Below, one piece after another: positions 24,369 to 35,000 of a DNA stretch of 39,440 nucleotides; the first letter of the stretch is position 1, and the number at the start of each line of letters is the position of its first letter. This DNA is from an uncultured Clostridium sp. GTDB taxonomy: Bacteria > Bacillota > Clostridia > TANB77 > CAG-508. The position numbers and the translations under genes were made by a program. The DNA lies in contig CAMUHU010000008.1 in NCBI GenBank assembly GCA_947088765.1, forward strand, positions 1-39,440. The letters are read 5' to 3'. The notes below the pieces were generated by a model that saw nothing but the letters and a program-made list of their open reading frames with translations, was not told the DNA's origin and did no database searches.

Positions 24369-26477
24369 ATGAACATATACAAAAAGCAACCAAATACAAG
24401 ACTAAGACTCAACTTATTAACAGTCATAATATACATAATTGGAATAATACTATTACTACAATTATTCAACCTCCAAATAATAAACGGTGCAACCTATAGA
24501 GAAGAATCGAATACGCGATTAACAAGAGAAAGTACGTTATATGCAGCAAGAGGAAATATCACAGACAGTAGTGGAAACTTATTAGCAACAGTACAATCAG
24601 GGTATAGTGCAGAACTATATAAAACCAAATCAGACAATGAAACACTAAACAAAACGATACTCAACATAATAAACATATTAGAACAAAATCAAGAAGCATA
24701 CATAGACACATTACCGATAAAAATAAATCCATTTGAATACACGATAACAGACGAAGCAAAGCTAAAACAATGGAAAAAGAAATATAAACTAGAAGAAAAT
24801 GCAACAGCAGAAGACGCATTTAAATACTTTAAAAAAAGATATGAAATAAACACAGAAAACTTAGCAGATGCAAGAAAAATAATGGGGTTAAGATATAGAA
24901 TAACAACAGAAGGATACAGCTCAACAAGGTCAATATCAATAGCAGATAACCTAAGTCAAAAAAGTGTAAGCACATTCTCAGAAAAAAATGACTTATTTGG
25001 AGGCTTAACAATAGTAACAAAAGCGAGTAGAACATATCCAAACGGAAAACTAGCCTCACATATATTAGGATATGTAGGAAGAATAAACGGAGATGAATAT
25101 AGTGAAAAAAAATCAGAAGGTTATTTAATAAATGACTATATGGGAAGAACAGGAGTTGAAGATCTTTTTGAAAAATATCTAAAAGGAACAAATGGAACTA
25201 GACAGTTAGGAATGTCAGTAGATGGAGCAATTACAGAAGAATACACAGAAAAAGAAGCAATACAAGGATCAACCTTAGTACTAACAATAGACGCAAACCT
25301 TCAAGCCGTAACAGAAAAGGCACTACAAGACACAATAGAAGGAATACAAAATGGAGCATATGGAAAAAAATATCCAGCAACAGCAGGAGCAATAGCTGTA
25401 ATGAATGTAAAAAATGGAGAAGTGCTAGCAATGGCTAGTAATCCAGACTATGAACCACAACTATTCGAAAAAGGCATAAAACAAGAGAAATATGATGAAT
25501 ATCAAAAAATCGATGCATTATACAATAGAGCAATCAGTGGTGGATATGCACCAGGTTCAACATTCAAAATGCTAACAGCAATAACAGCACTACAAGAAGG
25601 AAAAGTAGGAATAAAAGAAAGAATAAACGACTCAGGACCATATCCATTAGGGCACCATCCAGCCTGTTGGCTATATAATCAATCAAGAAGGACACATGGA
25701 CCATTAAATGTAACAGATGCAATAAAGCACTCATGTAACTATTTCTTCTATGAAAGTGGATATAGAGCTGGAATAGAGCAAATAAATAGATATGCTAAAT
25801 ACTTTGGGTTAGGAGTAAAAACAGGAATAGAACTTACAAATGAATCAGCAGGAATTATAGCAAATCCAGAAGACTTATTAAAATCAGAAGGAGAAATATG
25901 GTCGGCTGGACATACATTAAGTGCATCAATAGGGCAAGGACGACATAAATTTACGCCAATACAAATGGTAAAATATATAAGTACACTAGTTAATGGAGGA
26001 GACAGAATAAATCCAACAATAATAAAAACAATACAAACAGCAAGTGGAGAAGAAATATCAAAAGCAGAAATACAAGCGCACACAAAAAAGATATTAGGAG
26101 ACACGAAAGACGACTCAGAGAACTTAGAAATTTCTCAGCAATATATAGATGTAATACTAGAAGGAATGAAAGACGTTACAAGTGAAAATGGAGGAACAGC
26201 ATACTCAGTATTCAAAAACTTCAACTTTCAAATAGGAGGAAAAACTGGGTCAGCACAAACAAAAAAGAACAATGTAGAAACCACAAATGCATGCTTTGTA
26301 GGATTTGCACCATATAATGAGCCAGAAATAGCGATAGCAGTAGTAATAGAAGGGGGAGGAACAGGAAAATATGCAGCATATGCAGCAAGAGATGTAATAG
26401 CACAATACTTCGGAATGAACGAAGAAGATATAGTAGAAGACGTAACAGCAAGACCATACACAGAGCAACAAACATAA
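24369..26477 (+). CDS. mrdA: Penicillin-binding protein 2 (elongasome transpeptidase)
   Basis: A class B PBP that cross-links peptidoglycan during cell elongation with RodA and MreC. The 702-residue protein has a membrane helix (about 15-35) and a pedestal domain starting near the ARGNITDSSGNLLA motif. The transpeptidase domain has SxxK (Ser 397, Lys 400 in PGSTFK), SxN (Ser 455, SCN) and KTGS (625-628). All catalytic residues are present. The Cys in SCN is a common variant. AAAAGGAGGT precedes the ATG. Confidence 0.95.
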   Translation: MNIYKKQPNTRLRLNLLTVIIYIIGIILLLQLFNLQIINGATYREESNTRLTRESTLYAARGNITDSSGNLLATVQSGYSAELYKTKSDNETLNKTILNIINILEQNQEAYIDTLPIKINPFEYTITDEAKLKQWKKKYKLEENATAEDAFKYFKKRYEINTENLADARKIMGLRYRITTEGYSSTRSISIADNLSQKSVSTFSEKNDLFGGLTIVTKASRTYPNGKLASHILGYVGRINGDEYSEKKSEGYLINDYMGRTGVEDLFEKYLKGTNGTRQLGMSVDGAITEEYTEKEAIQGSTLVLTIDANLQAVTEKALQDTIEGIQNGAYGKKYPATAGAIAVMNVKNGEVLAMASNPDYEPQLFEKGIKQEKYDEYQKIDALYNRAISGGYAPGSTFKMLTAITALQEGKVGIKERINDSGPYPLGHHPACWLYNQSRRTHGPLNVTDAIKHSCNYFFYESGYRAGIEQINRYAKYFGLGVKTGIELTNESAGIIANPEDLLKSEGEIWSAGHTLSASIGQGRHKFTPIQMVKYISTLVNGGDRINPTIIKTIQTASGEEISKAEIQAHTKKILGDTKDDSENLEISQQYIDVILEGMKDVTSENGGTAYSVFKNFNFQIGGKTGSAQTKKNNVETTNACFVGFAPYNEPEIAIAVVIEGGGTGKYAAYAARDVIAQYFGMNEEDIVEDVTARPYTEQQT

Positions 26478-26502
26478 AATTAAATGGAGGGAAAAATCAA
26501 AA

Positions 26503-26910
26503 ATGAGAAAGAAAGAAACCGAGCCAGAGGTAGAACTAGGACTACACATAATAGAAAAAACATTTTCACAAAAAATAGAAGAAACAAAAGCAAAGATATA
26601 TGATGGAGCACTAAGGGCAGGAAATAGAATAGAATATGAAGGAACAATAATAGTACTAGGAGACGTAAATGCAGGAGCAGAAGTAATATCTGGAGAAAAC
26701 GTAATAGTACTAGGAACAATAAGAGGACTTGCACATGCAGGAGCTAGTGGTAATAAAGAAGCAATAATAGTGTGTAATGAAATAGATGCGCCACAAATAA
26801 GAATAGCAGACATAGTAAAAGAAATAGAAAAAACGGAAAACGGAGAAGGCGAAGAAAAAATCAAAAAAAAGAGAGCATATGTAAAAAGGAGTCAGATAAT
26901 ATTAGAATAA
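26503..26910 (+). CDS. minC: MinC C-terminal domain protein, lacking MinC_N
   Basis: MinC blocks FtsZ rings away from midcell. Only 135 residues are present, versus about 220. After a charged lead of 30 residues the beta-helix MinC_C domain follows, with ALRAGNRIEYEGTIIVLGDV, GAEVISGENVIVLGTIRGLA, AHAGASG and ICNEIDAPQIRIAD-type segments. The N-terminal FtsZ-severing domain is missing. MinC_C mediates dimerisation, MinD binding and contact with the FtsZ tail, so this protein could still regulate. No minD or minE follows: a terminator closes the unit. GGAGGG lies ten bases upstream, and no frame encoding the missing domain is visible before it. Confidence 0.85.
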   Translation: MRKKETEPEVELGLHIIEKTFSQKIEETKAKIYDGALRAGNRIEYEGTIIVLGDVNAGAEVISGENVIVLGTIRGLAHAGASGNKEAIIVCNEIDAPQIRIADIVKEIEKTENGEGEEKIKKKRAYVKRSQIILE

Positions 26911-26912
26911 AA

Positions 26913-26952
26913 GAAAATACGGATTGCAGGTAAAAATGCAATCCGTATTTTC
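26913..26952 (+). terminator. Strong terminator closing the mre operon
   Basis: Perfect 16-bp stem GAAAATACGGATTGCA / TGCAATCCGTATTTTC around an 8-base loop. Confidence 0.9.
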
Positions 26953-27302
26953 GGTTTTAAGACATTTTTATAAAAAAGACATATAATTACATATCTAAGG
27001 AATAATATAAAAATACGAATAGTATTCATAATTAATTATTCATTGCGAATTTATATAATAAAATCACATACACAATCCAAAACTTTCATATTAGGTGAAA
27101 ATCATGACAACAAAACAAATGTATCATATAAAAGAAATATTACAATGAAAAAGTATACGGAAAAAGCAACTTGGGGGTAAAATATTACAAAAAAATGTGA
27201 ATATATGACATAAAATAAATAAAAATGTAATAAATACAGAAAAAAGGTCGAATGCTTGAATTTCCGTAAAGAATATTAAGGAATTACTAGAAATAAGTAC
27301 CA
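26953..27302. other. Non-coding AT-rich gap
   Basis: No gene or clear RNA seen. It contains the palindromic ATAATTAATTAT near 27030, and a 14-codon frame (ATG 27104, MTTKQMYHIKEILQ) behind AGGTG that recalls the first residues of a LysR-type regulator but stops at once. Confidence 0.4.
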
Positions 27303-27330
27303 TTGACTAACTTTCTTTTTCGTCTATAAT
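27303..27330 (+). promoter_or_regulatory. Sigma-A promoter of the surface-protein locus
   Basis: TTGACT (27303-27308), 16-base spacer, perfect TATAAT (27325-27330). It leaves about 80 bases of leader ending in AAAAGGAGG. Confidence 0.7.
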
Positions 27331-27417
27331 AAAAAGTGAAGATTTTAAGAATGACTTTTAGCAAAAGAAAAATTTAGTTTTTTCTAAATAAAAAAAAAGA
27401 AAAGGAGGTTTCCAAAA

Positions 27418-29074
27418 TTGAATAATAAAATTGAGGATAACTTATTGAAAAAAAGTATAATAATAATCTGGATTATTCTATTAATATTTAGTATGTTTGG
27501 AATAATCGTAGAAGCCTCTTCAACGACAACAATTGAACCAACTGAAAATCAATATTTTGAACTGAGAGCGGCTAAAATTAATGATACAGGAGAAAATGGC
27601 AAACAAGTAATAATGGAACTCTGGGGCCATGATATAGACTTTAAGCGGGTTTGATGTAAGGTTTAAATATGATAACACAAAACTCGAAACTTCAAATATA
27701 TTAACAAATGAAATCACAGCACAAACAAATGAATACTTTAAATTTGAAAGTGAGTTTGCAGGAACAGAGGAAAAACCAATATTAGACATTTTTAAAGTAA
27801 ATGATTCAGCAACACCAGCAAATGGAATGAGATTAACAACAGCATTTTATCCACCAGTAGAAAACAGTGAACATATAATAGAAAAAGACGATATAACTGG
27901 AGGAACAACAGAAGGAACAACAGAAGGAAAAAAAGTCATAACAACACAAGGTGGAGTATTACTTGGAAAAATGAGTTTCAAAATGTTAACAGATGAGAGA
28001 ATAGATATGACAGGATTTGAACTAGTAACAGGTAGTACATCTCCAATAACAGGAATAAAGATAAACTTAGATGCAACACATTGTTATGAAAAGGCAAATC
28101 CAAAAACAGGAGTATTTAGATTTACAAATGAAGTAGCCTCAAAAGATGCAGACTTATCAAATTTAGTATTAAGTAGTGGCAAAGTAAATCAAGAAAATCC
28201 AGACGAATCTACATATAAAGAATACAATTTAACACCATCATTTGAAAAAGAAACAAAAAATTATACATTAACATTATTAGAACATTTAGACATAATAGAC
28301 ATTACAGCAACACAAAGTAATGAATTTGCTACAATGAAAATCAAAACACCAAAAAGAGATGAAAAAGGTAACTTAATGTATGAAGAAGATGGAACAACAA
28401 TAATATATGAAGAAAAGGAATTAGCAAACGAAGAAAAAACAGGAGTAACATTAAATAAACTAGGAGAACCAGACACAATAATAACAGTACATGTAACAGC
28501 AGAAAACAACTTAATAGAAAATGAATACCAAATAATAATAAAAAGACCATATGGAATAATAAAAGGAAGTATTTATACAGACCCTACAGCAAGTAAAGGA
28601 ACACATAAAGCAAACATAAGAATATATAAATCATCACTTGTAAGTACAAAAATAGATTGGTCAACACTAGGAACAGTTGAAAATGGAGACAATGTACATG
28701 AAGAACTATTAAAACTAGAAGCCCAAGAATATGAAACAAATGATGATGGAACATATGAGATATATGTTGCACCAGGAAAATATGACATACTATTAGACAA
28801 GCCAGCTTATTTAGATTGTATATATATAGAACAACAAATAGAAGAAGGGGAAGAATATGACTTAGGAAATAAAGTATTAACACCAGGTGACTTAGACAAA
28901 AATGGAATTATAAACGGTTCAGATCTTTCAACAATGAAAAACATATATGGAATGTATACAACAGATGAGAACATAAATGCAGACTATGACTTCAACGAAG
29001 ACACAGCAATAGATGGTGGAGAAGTATCATATGTCAAAACAAATTACTTAAAGACAAGAGAAATAATAGAGTAG
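27418..29074 (+). pseudogene. Secreted cadherin-like/dockerin-like protein, frameshifted
   Basis: A TTG start at 27418 behind a strong AAAAGGAGG gives a signal/anchor segment (IIIIWIILLIFSMFGIIVEA) and a beta-domain start (YFELRAAKIND, QVIMELWGHDID). That frame ends at 27654. The neighbouring frame continues at once with SGFDVRFKYDNTKLETSN and runs to 29074. Dropping one T from the TTT at about 27643-27645 gives GHDIDLSGFDVRF and one frame of about 550 residues. The first domain is cohesin-like in outline. Next is a cadherin-like beta-sandwich (DLSNLVLSSGKV...YTLTLLEHL) and a carboxypeptidase-regulatory-like segment. The C-terminus is dockerin-like, with two loops GDLDKNGIINGSDL and ADYDFNEDTAIDGGEV. 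It ends 12 bases before the giant gene. Sequencing error or real phase-off state are both possible. Confidence 0.7.
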
Positions 29075-29085
29075 GAGAGGAAAAG

Positions 29086-32000
29086 ATGGAAGAAATTAAA
29101 AATTATTTTACAAAAAATCGATTAATAGCCTGGGCTATAATACTTGTAATAATATCTAATTTATTTTTACCATATTCAGTATTAGCAACAGAAGTAGAAA
29201 ACGAACCAAATGCTCAGTCTGAAGAAACAGGATTACAACCTGGCGAAGCATACTTTGTTTTAAAGCTAAATGAAGTGCAAGATCCATCAACAAACTGGGA
29301 TGACTGGACAATAGGTACAAAACTATATTACTTTGAATATGATAAAGAAATGGCAGGTTTTGATAATCCAGAAGACAGTACAACACATGCAATTGCAGTA
29401 GACTTACTAGTAAGAGGTTCATCTACAGCAAACCAAGCAGCATTAAACTTAAAATTTGATGGTTCAAAAATAACACCATCATATGAAGAATCTAGTGGTA
29501 GAGGAGATTCAAAAAGATATTGGATGGAACCAGCTACTACAATAGAAGATTTTGCAGAAATAAAATGGAGCAGTGAAAAAAAAGGCTATGACCAAGCAAA
29601 CTCAATAATAAGAGTTGATGGAGGTTCAGCAGCAGGAACATATATGCCAGATGGATATATGTGTGCAAGATTTATATTTAAGCTAAACGATGGAGTTTCA
29701 CTAAGTGACATAACAAAAGACACATTCTCATTAGTAAATGCAAGTGGAGCACAAGACGGATTACAAATATGGTGGTATGACAGTGAAAATCACCAACAAT
29801 GTTCAATAGGAAGAAACTACTTAAAATTCGAAGGGTTTGCGGGAGCAGCAAAAAACATAGCAGAAATAGTAGTAAACCAAGGACTAGTCAAAGACAAATA
29901 CTATAAAGGGGAAGACATAGACTTTACAGGAGTAAGCATAACAGTAAAATATGATGATGGTTCAGAAGAAGAAATAACAGATATACAAAAAGCAATAGAA
30001 GACGGAATAATAACCATAGATGAAACAAAAGCATCAGAAAACAAAAAAGTAGTAATAACAATAGGAGAAACAACATGTGAATTACCTTACAAAATAGTAA
30101 CAGGAATTGAAATCAATGAAAACCCAACAAATACAACATATGAACATGGAGATCCTATAAACTTTGAAGATGGAAGTATAACAATAAACTATAGTGAAGG
30201 AGACCCAGAAACTATAGGAATACCAGAAGCAATAGAGCAAGGATTAATAACAATACAACCTGAAAATGCTGATATAGATAACCCAAAAGCAACAATAACA
30301 TATAAAGATGGAACATCTACAGTAGATGTAGACTTAACAGTAACAGACCCAATAGTAAGTATAAAAGTTACAAAAAACCCTACAAAAGTTGAATACAATA
30401 GTGGAGAAACAATAGAATTTGAAGGAGGAACAATAGAAGCAACCACCAAAAGCGGTAAAAAAATATCTGACATATCAATGACAGATGCAAACGTAACAAA
30501 ACCAATAACAATGGCAGATATAAACAGTTGTAGTGGAGACAAATGGCAAAACGGAGACAAAGAAGCAGGAAAACAAATAATAACAATCACATATGAAGGA
30601 CAATCAACAACATTTGACATAACAGTAAATGACACAATAGCAAGTATAGCAGTAAAAACACAACCAACAGCAAAAAACAAATATGGAACAGTAGGAACCA
30701 ACTTAAACTTAACAGGAGCAACATTAGAACTAACAACAGCAGCAGGACATGTAATAGAAACACCAATAGCAATAAATGTAGGAATGTTAGACTTAACAAA
30801 TTATGACCCAAATGATATAACAAATACTCAAAACTTACCTGTTACATATGCAGGAAAGACAACAACAGAAGGAAACGGAATAAACATCAAACTAAAAGAT
30901 TACATAACAGGAATAACAGTAACAGCACCAAATGACTTAACAGCTAATTATAATGAAGAACTAGACTTAAGTAATGTAACATATGTAAAAAATTATGCAA
31001 GTGGAGCAGCAAGTCAATCAATACCAGTAACAAAAGCAATGATACCTGGATATAACAAAACACCTGAAGCAGGTGAATTTACAAATCAACAAAGCGAACA
31101 AACAGTTACAGTAACATTATCAACACCAGATGATGCAGACATAGATGTAATACCAGCAGAAGATACATTTAATGTAACAATAAAAGACAAAATAACAGGA
31201 ATAGCAATATCAGACAATCCAAATAATTTATCATATAATTGTGGAGACACATTTAATGCACAAGGAGGAAGAATTAGTTTCACATATGCAAGTGGAGCAC
31301 CATCAAGTAGAACAGTATCAATGACAGATAGTACAGTATCAATAACAGAAACAGACGGAAGTGCAATAAATATGAGTCCAACAGAATCTGAATTTACAGA
31401 TGGAAAAATGCAAAAACAACTAAAAGTTACATACAGAGATGAAAATGGAACAACATACACAGCACCAACACAATTAACAATAACAATAAAAGACATAATA
31501 GATAGAGTTGAACTAGGAGAAGAACCAAAAAAAGAATTCAACCATGGAGAAACATTTGAAACAGGAAGTGGAACACTAAAAATAATATACAAATCTGGAG
31601 CAGAAAGAGAAATACCTTTAAGTGAAGCAACAATAACAGAAACAGAGGCAGGAGGAGCAGTAAACATGACTCCAAGCGCTTCAGAATACACAACAGAAAA
31701 TGGAAACAAAGTAACAAAAAATGTTACAGCCTCATATACAGAAGGAACAATAACAAAAACAGTAGACTATGATATAACAATAATAAATGATATCAAATCA
31801 ATAAAAGTAAACAGTACAACACATAAAACAGAATACAATGTAAACGATGAGCTAAACGTAGAAAACCTAACAATAGAAGTAGAAAGAGCAGTAGGAAAAG
31901 AAACAATAGAAGTACAAGAAGACTGGGTAAAAGACTTTGACTCAGCAACAGAACACAAACCATTAACATTAACAATAAAATATGAAGAAAATGAAATCGA

Positions 32001-35000
32001 ACAAACAACAACATATGATATAACAGTAAAAGACAGTGTAACAAGTATAAGCATAAACAATGCACCAACAACAGCGAAATACGGAGAAGACTTAGACTTA
32101 ACAGGAGTAACAATAGACATAGAAAAAGGAAGCGGACCAGCAAACATATCAGTAACAAAAGACATGATAAAAGACTATGTAAAAGAACCAGATGAACTAG
32201 GAGAACAAACAGTAACAGTAGAATATGGAGGACAAGCACAAACATTTAAAGTAGTAGTAAAAGACTATGTAAAAGAAATAACATTAGACCCAGCAAGTGT
32301 AACAAAACCATTAAACACAGAACTAGCAGACATAATAAAAGATGTTAAATATACAGTAGTATATGCAAAAGCAGGAGCACAGACTCCATCAGAAGATCTA
32401 ACAGAAAGCATGATAAAAACAGCATATGACAAAACAAACGTAGAACAACAAGAACTAACAGTAGAATATATAGACAATGATCCAGACAACTACAATCCAG
32501 GAGCAAAAGTAGAAGCAACACTAGCAGTAACATTAGAAAACGTAATAACAAAAGTAACAATAACACCACCAGAAAAAACAAAATACAATGATGGAGAAGA
32601 ACTAGTATTAACAGGAGGAAAAATAATACTAACATATGCAAATGGAACAACAGATGAAACATCAGTAACACTAACAAAAGACATGATAACAGAAGAAGAT
32701 GGAACAGCAGTAAACATGAACCCAACATATGATAGTACAAATCAAGACAAAACAATTGAAGAAAGAAACAAAGTAGAAAAAACACTAAAAATAAAATACA
32801 CATCAGAAAATGGAATAGAAGGAACAGTAGACTATCCAATAACAATAATAAATAACATAAAATCAATAGAAGTACACAGCACAAATCATAAAACAGAATA
32901 CAATGTAAATGAAGAATTAGATGTAGAAAACTTAGAAATATTAGTTACAAGAGCACAAGGAACAGAAGAAGCAATACCAGTAGAAAAAGAATGGGTAAAA
33001 GACTTTGACTCAAAAACAGAACACAAACCATTAACATTAACAATAAAATATGAAGAAAATGGAATAAAACAAGAAACAACATATGATATAACAGTAAAAG
33101 ACAGTGTAACAAGTATAAGCATAAACAATGCACCAACAACAGCAAAATATGGACAAGACATAGACTTAACAGGAGTAACAATAGACATAGAAAAAGGAAG
33201 TGGACCAGCAAACATACCAGTAACAAAAGACATGATAAAAGACTATAAACCAGATCAACTAGGGGAACAAAGAATAACAGTAGAATATGGAGGACAAACA
33301 CAAACCTTCCAAATAATAGTAAAAGACTATGTAACAGGAATAACATTAAACCCAGAAAGTGTAGAAGGATTATATAACACAGAATTAGAAGAACTAATAA
33401 AAGACGTAAAATATACAGTTAACTATGCAAAAGCAGGAGCCAAGACCCCATCAGAAGCTCTAACAGAAAGCATGATAAAAACAGTATATGATAAAACAAA
33501 AGAAACACAAACACTACAAATAGAATATATAGACAATGATGACAAAAGTGCTACAAAAGGAGAAAAATTCCCAGCACAATTACCAATAACACTAAAAGAC
33601 CAAGTAACAGGAGTAACAATTACAGGAACAGCAGAAAATACAATATACAACCATGGAGAAGAAATTGATTACACAGGAATAAAAATATATGTACAACACG
33701 CAAGTGATGTACCAGGAACACCAGGAACACCAGTAGCAATCAAAGATGCAACAATAACAGACATAACAGCAGGAGAAACAGGAGCACCAACAGCTACAAC
33801 AGAATTACCAGCAAATGTATTCAACGCAGACAATACAGTAACAAGAACAATAAGAATATACTATGAAAAAGACGGAGAAAAAGCTAACTTAGATTTTGAA
33901 ATAACAGTAAAAAATATATTAGATCACATAGAAATAGATGAAAACAATACCCCAAAAGCAAGCTATGAAAAAGGTGATCCAATAACAAACGCAGGAGGAA
34001 AAATCAAAATTTACAGAAAAGCAGACAAAGAAAACTCTACAGAAACAAAAGACATTACAGATGATATGATAAAAGGACTAGACACAACAAACGTAGGACA
34101 AAACTTTGAAGCAACAGTAACATATGAAGAACAAGACGCACATGGAACAAAAATAACAAAACAAGACACATATAAATATGAAGTAACAGAAACAGTAGAA
34201 TCAATAACATTAAATCCAGGACCAAACAAAACAACATACAAATATGGAGAAAACATAGACTTAACAGGAGCATACTTAGACATTGTTAAAGTAAATGGAA
34301 CAACAGACCGTGTAGCAGTAACAGAAAATATGATAAGTGGTTTTGAAAGTACCCCAAATCCAAACGACTTACCAGAAACACAAACAATTACAATAACATA
34401 TGGAGAATATGAAGACGGAACACCTGCAACAGTAACATTTACAGTAACAGTAGAAGATGAAGTAACAGGAATAATACTAACACCACCAGAAAAAACAACA
34501 TATAAATATGGAGACACACTAGACCTAGCAGGAGGAACAGTACAGAAAATAATGGCAAGTGGAAAAGAAATACCACCAGTACCATTAACAGATCCATCAG
34601 TAAAAATAGAAGGATATAATCCTAAAAAGATAGGAACACAAACTATAAAAGTAACATATGAAGGAGAAACAAAAACCTTCCCAGTTACAGTAGAAGAAGA
34701 TGCAATATCAATAAAAATAGTAGACTATCCAAAACAAAGCTATGAATACGGAGAAAAACTAGACTTAACAGGAGGAACAATAGAAGTAACAAGAGGAAAC
34801 GGAGACAAAGAAATAATACCAATAACAAAAGAAATGGTAACAGGATTCGATCCTAACCAATCAGGAACACAAAAACTAACAGTAACATATGGAGGACAAC
34901 AAGACTTCTATGAAGTAGAAGTAAGTGACAACATAGTAGGAATAAGAATCACACCACCTAAAAAACTAGTATACAACATAGGAGAAAAAATAGACTTAAC

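Noticed and set aside
27104..27148. 14-codon frame recalling a LysR-type regulator start
   Set aside because: It ends at once, no continuation was found in other frames, and the resemblance over 14 residues is too weak to call a pseudogene.
31495..33610. CRISPR array in the repetitive region
   Set aside because: The repeats are codon-phased domain repeats of variable length inside one long open frame, not short identical repeats with equal spacers.
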